DNA from: Mesorhizobium sp.
GTDB lineage: Bacteria > Pseudomonadota > Alphaproteobacteria > Rhizobiales > Rhizobiaceae
Assembly (NCBI GenBank): GCA_004017535.1
Contig: SAJS01000001.1
Span: 62,001-126,000, forward strand
Length of the DNA: 64,000 bases
Direction of reading: 5' to 3'
The notes under the pieces are model-generated. The model made no database searches and was not told the origin of the DNA. It worked only from the letters and a program-made list of their open reading frames with translations. Positions within the stretch are counted from its first letter, which is position 1, and every line of letters begins with the position of its first letter. Made by a program: the position numbers and the translations under genes. Of the stretch, positions 55,953-64,000 are shown piece by piece.

Positions 55953-56035
55953 AATGATCGTGCCGTGGCGCGTATGGGACAGAGGACTGGCCGACTTCGA
56001 GCAGGCCTATGCTGCTGCGCTGATGGCCGATCCGT
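55953..56035 (+). other. Short coding-like fragment, possible gene remnant
   Basis: In the 200 bases between the NRPS and the ECF sigma gene, an ATG-initiated stretch reads MIVPWRVWDRGLADFEQAYA then AALMADP and a stop. The frame is also open 5' of the ATG (FFADGE). Its composition looks protein-like rather than random, but at 27 residues it may be chance or the 3' end of a lost gene. No function is claimed. Confidence 0.25.
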
Positions 56036-56087
56036 GACGATTGTGCGACTTCACGATGATTTGATGAAGCAGTGCCTCACGCGACGA

Positions 56088-56975
56088 TCAAACCGCGACG
56101 GAACGAATCTGGGCATTCTCGAGGCAGTAGGGTGCATGGCGAAAATCGCGGATGCGCACAATCTCTTCGCCGCGCCAATGGACCAGCACGAAGCCGCGCA
56201 CGGCATCGTCCGCCTGCGGGTTGCGGATGAGGATCGCCGGCAGGTCATCGACGAAGCCGAGCGACAGTGCCCAGTCGCCGAGGCGGTCGTAATTGCCGAA
56301 ATAGGTTGAGGCTTCCTTCTTGCCCTTGAGGCGGGTGCGGTTGACGACGTCGACCTGGACGTCCTCGGCGATCAGCGCCCTGACCCCGTCGAAATCGCGC
56401 GCGTTGAACAGGTCGATGTAGCGGCGCAGCCGGCGCTCTTCTTCCGGTTCGAGTTTCGGCATCGCGACGTCGGCCGGCGCCGAAGCGAGCGCCTTCAACT
56501 CCGCCCGGCCGCGATGCAGCGCCGCCTTGGTGGCGGCGAGCGTCGCGCCCGTCACCTCGCAGGTCTCATGCAAGGTAAGGCCGAGCACGTCGACGAGGAT
56601 CACGGCGCTGCGCTGCGCCAGCGTGAGCTGCATGAAACTGCGCAGGCTTGCCGCCGCCGCGAGCCTCGCCTCGGCATTGGCCGAGAGATCCTCGATCGTC
56701 GTCATGTCGGCCTCGGTGACGCGGGAGCGCTCCCGCTGGCGGCGGCGCAGATGATCCTGCGCCGCGTTGTGGGCGATGCGAAACAGCCACCGCTCGGGGC
56801 GTTCGACGAGAGCGCCGCCATCATATGCGGCAAGCGCCTTGACCACCGCCTCCTGCACGATGTCCTCGCCCTCGACGGCGGAGCCCGCCATGCGCGCGGC
56901 ATAGCGATACAGTTTCGGCCGCAGGCCGACGAGCATGGCCCCAAGTTCCGCGCGGCCGAACCCTGCCAAGCTCAT
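56088..56975 (-). CDS. ECF sigma factor with SnoaL-like C-terminal domain
   Basis: A 295-residue sigma factor from the ATG at 56975 (AAGGAGGAC upstream). Region 2 (MLVGLRPKLYRYAARMAGSA, VEGEDIVQEAVVKALAAYDG, PERWLFRIAHNAAQDHLRRR) and region 4 (LAQRSAVILVDVLGLTLHET, CEVTGATLAATKAALHRGRA) are followed by a roughly 120-residue SnoaL-like domain (YIDLFNARDFDGVRALIAED, ALSLGFVDDLPAIL, RGFVLVHWRGEEIVRIRDFR). ECF groups with this tail (ECF41/ECF56-type) lack a classical anti-sigma factor and use the tail to control activity. It follows the small gene 57007-57327 by 31 bases, which may be its target or partner. Confidence 0.92.
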   Translation of the reverse strand: MSLAGFGRAELGAMLVGLRPKLYRYAARMAGSAVEGEDIVQEAVVKALAAYDGGALVERPERWLFRIAHNAAQDHLRRRQRERSRVTEADMTTIEDLSANAEARLAAAASLRSFMQLTLAQRSAVILVDVLGLTLHETCEVTGATLAATKAALHRGRAELKALASAPADVAMPKLEPEEERRLRRYIDLFNARDFDGVRALIAEDVQVDVVNRTRLKGKKEASTYFGNYDRLGDWALSLGFVDDLPAILIRNPQADDAVRGFVLVHWRGEEIVRIRDFRHAPYCLENAQIRSVAV

Positions 56976-57006
56976 CGTCCTCCTTCTCGCCTCGCCGATG
57001 GGAAGG

Positions 57007-57327
57007 TCAGGCAGGCACAGCCTCATCGACCTGGGCCAGCATACGATAATTACCGACGATCTTCGCCGGCGACCTCACCAGCGGCGTCGAACGTCGAGCG
57101 GCGTGATCGGCGCCGAACACCTTGAAGGCGTCGAGTTCGGTCAGCGCCGAGCTGTCCTTGTCGTAGCCGACGACGTGGACGAACTCGCCGGTATCGAGTT
57201 CGAGCACCAGATAGCGCACCGATCGCGGCTGCGTTTCGTCCAGCGCCTCGAACACTTTTTCCACCAGCGCCCGGTTCTCGGCGATGTTGGCGTCCTTCAC
57301 GCCGTAGCGGATTAGATTGTAGGTCAT
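57007..57327 (-). CDS. Small protein of unknown function paired with the ECF sigma gene
   Basis: A 106-residue soluble protein. It reads MTYNLIRYGVKDANIAENRA, LVEKVFEALDETQPRSVRYL, VLELDTGEFVHVVGYD and then a Ser/Arg-containing C-terminus ending VDEAVPA. The strand-helix pattern with a central strand pair suggests a dimeric alpha/beta-barrel of the antibiotic-monooxygenase type, but no family can be named safely. The start ATG at 57327 has CAGGAGACTCCC just before it. It is upstream of the ECF sigma gene on the same strand. Confidence 0.7.
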   Translation of the reverse strand: MTYNLIRYGVKDANIAENRALVEKVFEALDETQPRSVRYLVLELDTGEFVHVVGYDKDSSALTELDAFKVFGADHAARRSTPLVRSPAKIVGNYRMLAQVDEAVPA

Positions 57328-57422
57328 GGGAGTCTCCTGTTTGCGGTTCTGCATGAGGAAGACGTTCCATCGGCTCGAAAGGATTCTCAGGCGGGTTGCT
57401 GTCTTTCGATTTGCTCGTGCGA

Positions 57423-58388
57423 TCAGCCGGCTCCGCCGATCATGGAGGCGATCGTGTCGTTGCCGGCCGATTGCGGTCGCATCCGGCCGCTGGCCAGCGC
57501 GATCGACAGTCTGCATAGGGCTGCGTTGACGGGCGTCGCCATGCCGTGCAGCCGCCCGAGCAGCACGATCTCGCCGTTGAGGAAGTCGGTTTCGAGGGAG
57601 CCGGTCCCGCGCACGATGCTCTGCAGCGTCGAGGAGCCGACGCGCGTTCGGCCGGGAATGGCGGTTATGGTCAGTTCCTGGCGGGCCATGGCGTCGGTCT
57701 CGTCCCACGCTATTCCAGCGGCGGTCAGCACCGCCTCCGCCTCGGCGAGCGCCCTGGCATACCATTTCCGCTGAAGCTCGGTGTCGCCAAGCGCCGCGTC
57801 GATGATGTTACGAAGATTGGCCAGCAGCTTGCGGTATTTGCTGTCCATCACATTGTCCCTGGCCTCGACGATGAAGCCGGATGTGCTCAGGACCCCGCAC
57901 AGATTCTCGACCGCGTCGTCGGTTCCGGAAGGATAGCGGCCGATGTCGAAGGCGCCGATCTTGGGCGCGAAATAGGCCGCGACCTCGCCGGGCGTATCGT
58001 AATCAGCCGGCAGCATCACCGTTGCGCCATAGACATTGGGGAAGAAACGCAAGGCCAGCGCCTCGTTGGCGACGCCGTTCTGGAAACAGAATACGGGCTG
58101 CGCCGCCAGGCCGGCGGCGTTGAGCCGTTGCAGTGCGCCGAGCGTATCTGGCGTTTTCATCGTCAGCAGCACGACATCGTCCGGCTCGAAGGAAATCTCC
58201 GACGCGTCGGCGTGGACGGGAAAGCGCGCGGTCCTGGTGCCCTGCGGAGTGGAAAGCGACAGTCCCGAGGCGCGGATGGCGTCAAGCTGTCTGCCGCGGG
58301 CGATGCCGAGGACCGTATGGCCGGAAAAACTCAGCTGGGCCGCGATGGCGCCGCCGATCGCGCCGATGCCATAGACGATAATGCGCAT
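57423..58388 (-). CDS. Ketopantoate reductase-family protein, second copy
   Basis: A 321-residue protein from the ATG at 58388. N-terminal Rossmann loop MRIIVYGIGAIGGAIAAQLS (GxGxxG), then VVLLTMKTPDT, VFCFQNGVANEALAL (the family's QNGV), GATVMLPADYDTPGEVAAYF, and a C-terminal helical domain with KYRKLLANLRNIIDAAL (the active-site Lys/Asn region) and IPGRTRVGSSTLQSIVRGTG. It is only distantly similar to the copy at 913. Members outside CoA synthesis reduce other 2-keto acids, so the substrate is open. Confidence 0.85.
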   Translation of the reverse strand: MRIIVYGIGAIGGAIAAQLSFSGHTVLGIARGRQLDAIRASGLSLSTPQGTRTARFPVHADASEISFEPDDVVLLTMKTPDTLGALQRLNAAGLAAQPVFCFQNGVANEALALRFFPNVYGATVMLPADYDTPGEVAAYFAPKIGAFDIGRYPSGTDDAVENLCGVLSTSGFIVEARDNVMDSKYRKLLANLRNIIDAALGDTELQRKWYARALAEAEAVLTAAGIAWDETDAMARQELTITAIPGRTRVGSSTLQSIVRGTGSLETDFLNGEIVLLGRLHGMATPVNAALCRLSIALASGRMRPQSAGNDTIASMIGGAG

Positions 58389-58473
58389 GCTCTTCCCGCT
58401 GATTGGAGTTCGGTCTGTTACTGAAAAGCCTACAGCGTTGTCGCTGACCCGGCGATCACCTGCGCCATCCCGT

Positions 58474-60132
58474 TCACGCAATCGTGGCCGCGGCCGCCCG
58501 GCCCGCGCTGCGTCCGGAAAAGATGCAGCCGCCGAGGAAGGTGCCTTCCAGCGCCGCGTAGCCATGCACGCCGCCGCCGCCGAAGCCGGCTACTTCGCCG
58601 ACCGCGTAGAGCCCTGGAACCGGCTGTCCGGCGGCATCGAGCACGCGGCTGTCGAGGTCGGTCTCAAGTCCGCCCAACGTCTTGCGGGTGAGGATGTTGA
58701 GGCGCACTGCTATCAGCGGACCGTTTGCCGGATCGAGCATCTTGTGCGGCCTGGCCGTGCGGATCAGTCTGTCGCCGAGATAGGCGCGCGCGCCGCGCAG
58801 CGCCGTGATCTGCGCATCCTTGGAGAACGGGTTGTCGAGCTGCCTGTCGCGGGCGCGGATCTCGCGCTCGACCTGGGCGAGGTCCAGCAGCGGCTCGCCG
58901 CCGGCCAGCGCATTCATGCGCGCCACCAGCTTCGAAAGATCGGCCTCGACGATGAAGTCTTCACCCTTCTCCATGAAGGCTTTCACCGGGCCGGGAATGC
59001 CCGATGTGGCGCGGCCCAGCACCTGCCGCCAGCTCTTGCCGGTGAGGTCCGGGTTCTGCTCGGAGCCCGACAGCGCGAACTCCTTCTGGATGATCTTCCT
59101 GGTCAGGATGAACCAGGAATAGTCGAAGCCGGTGCCCATGATGTGGCTGAGCGTGGCCAGCGTATCGAAGCCCGGATAGAGCGGCACCGGCAGCCTCTTG
59201 CCGCGCGCGTCGAGCCAGAGCGAGGAGGGGCCGGGCAGGATGCGGATCGCATGCTCCGTCCAGATCGGCGCCCAGTTCTTGATGCCCTCGACATAGTGCC
59301 ACATGCGGTCGCGGTTGATGATCCTTCCGCCCGCGGCCTCGGTGATCGCCAGCATGTGCCCGTCGACATGGTCCGGCACGCCGGTGATCATGCGCTTGGG
59401 CGGCGCGCCCAGGCGCTCGGGCCAATTCTTGCGCACCAGCTCGTGATTGCCGCCAATGCCGCCGGAAGCGACGATCACCGCCTGCGCATGGAGCTCGAAG
59501 TCTCCCGTCACCGCGCGCGAACTCTTGCGGCCACGTTCGACGCTGCTTGGCTCCAGCACGTCGCCGCGCACGCCGGTGACGGTATCGCCGGTGCGGATGA
59601 TTTCGTTGACCCGGTGACGGAACCTGAATTGGACGAGCCCGCGCTTCTGCGCTTCGCGAACGCGCAGGACGAATGGTTCGAGCACGCCGGGCCCGGTGCC
59701 CCAGGTGACGTGGAAGCGCGGCACCGAATTGCCGTGGCCGACAGCATTGCCGCCGCCGCGTTCCGCCCACCCCACGACGGGGAAGAATTTCAAGCCGCGC
59801 TCGATCAGCCAGGACCGCTTCTCGCCGGCGGCGAAGCCGACATAGGCCTCGGCCCATTTGCGCGGCCAGAAATCCTCCGGACGGTCGAAGGCGGCCGTGC
59901 CCATCCAGTCCTCGAGCGCGAGGTCGTGCGAATCGCGGATGCGCATGCGCCGCTGCTCCGGCGAATCGACCAGGAACAGCCCGCCGAAAGACCAGAAGGC
60001 CTGGCCGCCCAGCGACTGCTCCGGCTCCTGGTCGACGATGATGATTTTCTTGCCGGCCTCCGCCAGCTCGGCCGCGGCGACGAGGCCTGCCAGCCCCGCG
60101 CCGACAATGATCACGTCCGCGTCGCTAGCCAT
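58474..60132 (-). CDS. FAD-binding dehydrogenase (fumarate reductase/KsdD-like flavoprotein)
   Basis: A 552-residue flavoprotein. From the ATG at 60132: ADVIIVGAGLAGLVAAAELA (FAD-binding GxGxxG), EQSLGGQAFWSFGGLFLVDS, AVIVASGGIGGNHELVRKNW, GAPPKRMITGVPDHVDGHML and the C-terminal FAD motif GLYAVGEVAGFGGGGVHGYA then ALEGTFLGGCIFSGRSAGRA. The domain layout matches the FAD_binding_2 family used for ketosteroid dehydrogenases and fumarate reductases. Bacterial proteins like this are often annotated only as FAD-binding dehydrogenase, and I see no residue pattern that fixes the substrate. It is next to a Gfo/Idh/MocA gene on the same strand. Confidence 0.88.
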   Translation of the reverse strand: MASDADVIIVGAGLAGLVAAAELAEAGKKIIIVDQEPEQSLGGQAFWSFGGLFLVDSPEQRRMRIRDSHDLALEDWMGTAAFDRPEDFWPRKWAEAYVGFAAGEKRSWLIERGLKFFPVVGWAERGGGNAVGHGNSVPRFHVTWGTGPGVLEPFVLRVREAQKRGLVQFRFRHRVNEIIRTGDTVTGVRGDVLEPSSVERGRKSSRAVTGDFELHAQAVIVASGGIGGNHELVRKNWPERLGAPPKRMITGVPDHVDGHMLAITEAAGGRIINRDRMWHYVEGIKNWAPIWTEHAIRILPGPSSLWLDARGKRLPVPLYPGFDTLATLSHIMGTGFDYSWFILTRKIIQKEFALSGSEQNPDLTGKSWRQVLGRATSGIPGPVKAFMEKGEDFIVEADLSKLVARMNALAGGEPLLDLAQVEREIRARDRQLDNPFSKDAQITALRGARAYLGDRLIRTARPHKMLDPANGPLIAVRLNILTRKTLGGLETDLDSRVLDAAGQPVPGLYAVGEVAGFGGGGVHGYAALEGTFLGGCIFSGRSAGRAAAATIA

Positions 60133-60164
60133 CTTCGTCCCCCCAAAGCGTGTTCCGACGATTC

Positions 60165-61151
60165 TCAGACCGGCTCCCAGCCGTCCTTCTCGCCTGCGCG
60201 GAAGATGGCGTCGATGACCTTCTGGTTGAGCACCGATTCCTCCAGGGTGAAGACGCGGTCCTTGCCGCCCTGGGCGGCGCGCACGAAGGCTTCGCATTCC
60301 AGCCGGTATTGCTGCGTGCCGGGGAAGCGGAACACCTGCGCCTCGGTGTGGTTCTGGTTATGCAGCTCGATGCGGTGGTGCTCGTAGAGCCCGGCATTGA
60401 ACGGGCCGAAGACCTCGATGAAGCCTTTCTCGCCGTGGAACACCATCACCTGTCGCGCCGCCATCTGCGTCGAGAGATAGAAGGACAATTCGAAGTCGCC
60501 GAAATCGGCGCGGATCGAGGAATAGATGTCGGTGCCGAAGGTCTTGTCGCGCTCGATCGTCGCCTGCACGCGGATCGGCTCCTTGCCGGTCGAGAAGCGC
60601 GTCGACACCGTCGGATAGACGCCGATATCGGGTAGCGCGCCGCCGCCGAGGTCGAGCTTGTTGCGCATGTTGTTGGGGTCGACATTGTAGTAGGAGAAAG
60701 CGCCCTGCACGTGCCGCAGCCGGCCGATGGCGCCGCTGGCGATGAGATCGCGCACCTTGATCCATTGCGGGTGGTAGACGACCATGAAGGCCTCGCAGAC
60801 CAGCACCTTCTTTTGGTCGCGCAGCTTGATCAACGGCGGGATGTCCTTGGCGTCGAGCGCCAGAGGTTTTTCCACCAGCACATGCTTTCCGGCCTCGATC
60901 GCCTTCGCCGTCCATTCGACATGCTGCGAAGTCGGCAGCGGGATGTAGACACCGTCGACGTCCGGGGAGGCAAGCAGTTCCTCATAGGAGCCGAAAGCAT
61001 GGCGGGCGCCGAAACGCTCGCCCAGCGCCTTGGCCTTCGACAGGTCGCGACTGGCGATCGCCGACAGGACGCCGTTCTCCGAATCCACGATTGCCGGCAA
61101 AAGCTGCTCGCGGCCGATCTTCGCCGTCGACAGAACACCCCATCGGAACAT
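60165..61151 (-). CDS. Gfo/Idh/MocA family NAD(P)-dependent oxidoreductase
   Basis: A 328-residue oxidoreductase for a sugar or inositol-like substrate. N-terminal Rossmann domain: [60 protein letters not shown] and [20 protein letters not shown], with the signature EKP lysine. The C-terminal alpha/beta domain contains [20 protein letters not shown] with the DIG(V)Y motif that precedes the catalytic region. ATG at 61151. It is 32 bases upstream of the FAD dehydrogenase gene and probably cotranscribed with it. Confidence 0.92.
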   Translation of the reverse strand: MFRWGVLSTAKIGREQLLPAIVDSENGVLSAIASRDLSKAKALGERFGARHAFGSYEELLASPDVDGVYIPLPTSQHVEWTAKAIEAGKHVLVEKPLALDAKDIPPLIKLRDQKKVLVCEAFMVVYHPQWIKVRDLIASGAIGRLRHVQGAFSYYNVDPNNMRNKLDLGGGALPDIGVYPTVSTRFSTGKEPIRVQATIERDKTFGTDIYSSIRADFGDFELSFYLSTQMAARQVMVFHGEKGFIEVFGPFNAGLYEHHRIELHNQNHTEAQVFRFPGTQQYRLECEAFVRAAQGGKDRVFTLEESVLNQKVIDAIFRAGEKDGWEPV

Positions 61152-61236
61152 TACGCTTCTCCATGTCGGTTACATCGATGGAGGTGTGCCCCAATTCTGG
61201 AGAAAAGCCAATCGCAGACGCGGATCACAAAGCGCC

Positions 61237-61397
61237 TTCGTCATCCTCGGGCTTGACCCGAGGATCCATTCCGTGACCTATGACGTAAAGTGCAGCGGTG
61301 CAGAATTCTGCAACTGCTGCAACGCCTTAGCGGCACGGCATGGATCGTAGGGTCTGCGCGCGTCGCTTCGCTCCTTGCTTCGCCCTAGGATGACGAA
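61237..61397. repeat. Family C repeat element with terminal inverted repeats
   Basis: TTCGTCATCCTCGGG at 61237-61251 and CCCTAGGATGACGAA at 61383-61397 form 15-base terminal inverted repeats with one mismatch around a 161-base element. Internal blocks (CCCGAGGATCCATTCC, CAGAATTCTGC, CGTCGCTTCGCTCCTTGC) recur at 11786-11965. No coding sequence lies inside. It resembles a small non-autonomous (MITE-like) element. It occupies most of the gap between the oxidoreductase and YceI genes. Confidence 0.75.
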
Positions 61398-61419
61398 CTC
61401 GAGGAGGCGGGGCTTGGAA

Positions 61420-61995
61420 TTACCCCCTCTTCCCCGTCAGCGTCATGTCGAAATCGACGACATTGGAATAGAGCGGCGTGCCGACATCCATGCCGTAGCG
61501 CGACCGCAGCACCTTGCCGGTGACGTGGAATTTGATCGTGCCGGATTTCAGCCCGCCGAGCTCGGCGGTGAATTTCTCCGGGAACGTCTTGCCGCGCGCC
61601 GTCAGCCGGCCAGTGACCAGCGCCGTCGTGTCGCCGGTGCGGGTCACGCTGGTCGAGCGGAACTGGATCTCCGGGTTGTTGGCGGCGTCGAACACCGCGT
61701 CGGAGCGCAGGAAGGCGTCGATGCGGCCCTGCCCCGTGCCGACGCTTTCGGGATAGATGGTGAGGTCGACCTTGGAGCGGCCGACATCACCATTGTCGAT
61801 GCGGATCGTGCCCTTGAAGCGGCCGAAGGCGCCGTCGAAACCGCCGCCGCCGGCCTTGCCGATGGTGAAGCGGATCGAGGAGCCCGACGGGCTGATCGTG
61901 TAGCTGCCGGCGGCGTCGCTGAGCGCCACAGCGGCAACGGCAGGCACGGCAAGGCAAGCGGCAAAGGCCGCCAATCCGAGGATACGCGCGTTCAT
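61420..61995 (-). CDS. YceI-family periplasmic lipid-binding protein
   Basis: A 191-residue secreted protein. Signal peptide MNARILGLAAFAACLAVPAV with cleavage near AVA-AV. The mature YceI lipocalin-like barrel reads GSYTISPSGSSIRFTIGKAG, FGRFKGTIRIDNGDVGRSKV, DAFLRSDAVFDAANNPEIQF (the family's FFD..nyP.i.F equivalent) and YGMDVGTPLYSNVVDFDMTL. YceI proteins bind isoprenoids such as polyprenyl chains or ubiquinone. The adjacent cytochrome b561 gene, 67 bases upstream on the same strand, is a classical partner (YceI-YceJ pair). Confidence 0.92.
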   Translation of the reverse strand: MNARILGLAAFAACLAVPAVAAVALSDAAGSYTISPSGSSIRFTIGKAGGGGFDGAFGRFKGTIRIDNGDVGRSKVDLTIYPESVGTGQGRIDAFLRSDAVFDAANNPEIQFRSTSVTRTGDTTALVTGRLTARGKTFPEKFTAELGGLKSGTIKFHVTGKVLRSRYGMDVGTPLYSNVVDFDMTLTGKRG

Positions 61996-62062
61996 GGGTT
62001 TCTTCCTTCCGCAGATACGCAGTTTCTGCGTTCTTGCCCCACCAACGAATGATGGCGCGGTT

Positions 62063-62632
62063 CTATTCCCTGTCTGACGAAGGTGTGATCATGCGAGTCA
62101 GCACCGAGTCGCGCAGCAGGAAATGGTGGCGCAGCGCCGCCGCGATGTGCAGCGCCACCAGCCCGATGCCGGCATAGGCGAGATACCAATGGGCGGAAGC
62201 CCAAAAGCTCTCTGAGGCGTCCGATTCGGCCAAGGGCAGGTTGGGCATCACGAAGAGATCGAACGGCATGGTCGGGATTTCCAGCGTCGACACCGACACC
62301 AGCGCCCAGCCGGAGAGCGGCAGCGCGATCTGGAAGGCATAGAGCGCGAAATGCGCCAGCGGCGCGGACCTGCGCTCCAGCGTTCCGACCGAAGCCGGCA
62401 GCGCCGGCGCAGCATTGCCGAGCCGCCAGGCGATGCGCAGGATGATCAGGCCGAGCAGCAGGAAGCCGAAGGATTTGTGCAGCTGGATCAGCTCGAAGGA
62501 CGTCCGCTGGCTTGTCGTTCGCACCATGACGACGCCGAGCACGAACTGGCCGATGAAGACGACGCCGATCAGCCAGTGCAGGACGATCATCGCCCAGCCG
62601 TAGCGGGTGGAAGTGTTGGTGAGGGATTGCAT
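62063..62632 (-). CDS. Cytochrome b561 (YceJ-like)
   Basis: A 189-residue four-helix di-haem protein of the cytochrome b561 family. The haem-ligand histidines are visible in AMIVLHWLIGVVFIGQF, ELIQLHKSFGFLLLGLIILR, ASAHWYLAYAGIGLVALHIA and the following AALRHHFLLRD. The start at the ATG at 62632 fits the family; longer versions of the frame do not. In this family electrons pass between quinol and a periplasmic acceptor. Cotranscription with the yceI gene downstream supports an envelope redox or quinone role. Confidence 0.93.
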   Translation of the reverse strand: MQSLTNTSTRYGWAMIVLHWLIGVVFIGQFVLGVVMVRTTSQRTSFELIQLHKSFGFLLLGLIILRIAWRLGNAAPALPASVGTLERRSAPLAHFALYAFQIALPLSGWALVSVSTLEIPTMPFDLFVMPNLPLAESDASESFWASAHWYLAYAGIGLVALHIAAALRHHFLLRDSVLTRMITPSSDRE

Positions 62633-62697
62633 GCGAGGCGAACGAAGCCGGCGCCGGCTTTCTTCCGAAGCCTTACCCTCCCAACAGGGGGGTGGGC

Positions 62698-63588
62698 TCA
62701 CCCGCTCACCTTGAAGAAATCCACAAACGCCCGCAGCGCCGGCCGCATCTGCCGGCGGCTGGGATAATAGACGAAGAAACCTTCGAAGGACGGGCACCAG
62801 TCCTCCAGCGCGCGGATCAGCCGGCCGTCGGCGAGCGGTGCCCTCACATACGGCTCGAAGACGAAGGCGAGCCCGGCCCCGTCGATCGCCGCCTGGGCGA
62901 TCAGGTGGTCCTCGTCGAGGATCAGCGGCCCTTGCACAGCGATCTCAATCTCCTCGCCGTCCTTCTCGAATTCCCAGCGGTAGAGGATGCCGCTGGAGAA
63001 ACGGAAGCGGATGCAGCGGTGGTCGGCGAGGTCGCGCGGGTGGCGCGGTTTGGGCATCGCCGCGAAGTAGGAGGGCGCGCCGACCACCGCGCCCCGGATG
63101 TTCGGCCCGATGCGCACCGCGATCATGTCGCGCTGCAGGCTTTCGCCGAGCCGCACGCCGGCGTCGAAGCCGCCTTCGACCACGTCGGTGAAGCGGTCCT
63201 CGATGACGATCTCCAGCACGATATCGGGATAGGCCGTGGCAAAGGCGCCGAGCCTGGGCGTGAGCGTCAGGTGGGCGGCCGTGCGCGGCACCGTGAGCCG
63301 CAGATTGCCGGCCGGCCGGTCGCGCGCCTCGACCACCGTCTCCAGCGCAAGATCGATCTCGGACAGCGCCGGCCGCAGCCGTTCGAGCAACTGCGCGCCT
63401 TCCTCGGTCGGCGCGACGCTGCGCGTGCTGCGCGCCAGGAGCCGCACGCCGAGCCGCGCTTCCAGGCTCGATACCGCGTGGCTCACGGCCGAGGGCGCGA
63501 TGCCAAGCTCGCGCGCGGCGCCGCGAAAGCTGGCGCATTGGGCGACGGTGGCAAGCACGGCGAGCTGCGAGAGGTTGGTTCGGTTCAT
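62698..63588 (-). CDS. LysR family transcriptional regulator
   Basis: A 296-residue LysR regulator from the ATG at 63588. The helix-turn-helix is NLSQLAVLATVAQCASFRGA, ARELGIAPSAVSHAVSSLEA with RLGVRLLARSTRSVAPTEEG. The substrate-binding domain follows (LEIVIEDRFTDVVEGGFDAG, VRLGESLQRDMIAVRIGP, GAGLAFVFEPYVRAPLADGR). It belongs to the DsdC/CrgA-like group that often controls an adjacent oxidoreductase. The divergent aldo/keto reductase gene, 97 bases away, is the expected target. Confidence 0.93.
   Translation of the reverse strand: MNRTNLSQLAVLATVAQCASFRGAARELGIAPSAVSHAVSSLEARLGVRLLARSTRSVAPTEEGAQLLERLRPALSEIDLALETVVEARDRPAGNLRLTVPRTAAHLTLTPRLGAFATAYPDIVLEIVIEDRFTDVVEGGFDAGVRLGESLQRDMIAVRIGPNIRGAVVGAPSYFAAMPKPRHPRDLADHRCIRFRFSSGILYRWEFEKDGEEIEIAVQGPLILDEDHLIAQAAIDGAGLAFVFEPYVRAPLADGRLIRALEDWCPSFEGFFVYYPSRRQMRPALRAFVDFFKVSG

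Positions 63589-64000
<412 letters not shown>

Noticed and set aside
55887-56087. A complete gene between the NRPS and the ECF sigma
   Set aside because: Only a 27-codon coding-like stretch is visible. It is listed as a possible remnant, not a gene.

Overview
The window looks like a chromosomal segment of a GC-rich alphaproteobacterium of the Hyphomicrobiales, most likely Mesorhizobium or a close relative. This rests on overall gene content, the minus-strand order rpmH-rnpA-yidC-engB-argB-HAD nucleotidase-dapD-dapE that I recall as a conserved rhizobial neighbourhood, a bchE-like radical SAM gene, and several families of short palindromic intergenic repeats. No species can be fixed from sequence alone. 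No ribosomal RNA, CRISPR array, intact insertion sequence or prophage is visible.

Layout. 0-11.6 kb: lysine and arginine biosynthesis (dapE partial, dapD, argB), a ketopantoate reductase homologue, a LOG-family protein, a frameshifted response-regulator remnant, a HAD pyrimidine nucleotidase, a diguanylate cyclase, phenylalanine hydroxylase with a divergent Lrp regulator, and a B12/radical SAM protein. 12-15 kb: an ECF sigma / RskA-type anti-sigma pair followed by a secreted fasciclin protein and a Tat-exported MsrB. 15-22.5 kb: a TetR-controlled HlyD + DHA2 efflux pump with two clear operators, an FtsK translocase without membrane anchor, and a TPR protein. 22.5-31.3 kb: engB, a hexapeptide acetyltransferase, a second (MarR-linked) HlyD + DHA2 pump, then yidC, rnpA and rpmH. 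31.5-33.3 kb: an orphan histidine kinase, a long palindromic repeat and tRNA-Arg(ACG).

33.4-35.8 kb is a small AT-richer island beside the tRNA: a zinc-ribbon-like protein, and a translationally coupled pair made of a nucleotidyltransferase-like protein and a DUF262 (DGQQR) protein. This is the best candidate here for an undescribed, possibly defensive, system. 35.8-43 kb: an AraC regulator, a RibD-like reductase, and a ribose-type ABC importer operon with a divergent LacI regulator; the operon ends in an AHL-lactonase-family gene broken by one in-frame stop codon.

43-50.5 kb: a seven-gene operon (xre-hyfB-hyfC-hyfE-hyfF-hyfG-hyfI) for a membrane complex related to hydrogenase-4 and complex I. 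Its large subunit lacks the nickel-binding CxxC motifs, so it is probably not a hydrogenase. 50.6-55.9 kb: a tightly coupled operon of a Pls/PosA-type (poly-amino-acid synthetase) NRPS, a GNAT acetyltransferase and a phosphopantetheinyl transferase, suggesting production of a cationic homopolymer. 56-64 kb: an ECF sigma factor with a SnoaL-like tail plus a small partner protein, a second ketopantoate reductase, an FAD dehydrogenase, a Gfo/Idh/MocA oxidoreductase, a YceI protein with cytochrome b561, and a LysR regulator divergent from a partial aldo/keto reductase.

Dispersed repeats recur between genes. One family (at 1.9, 22.5, 23.3 and 24.8 kb) supplies the last codons and stop codon of two unrelated genes.
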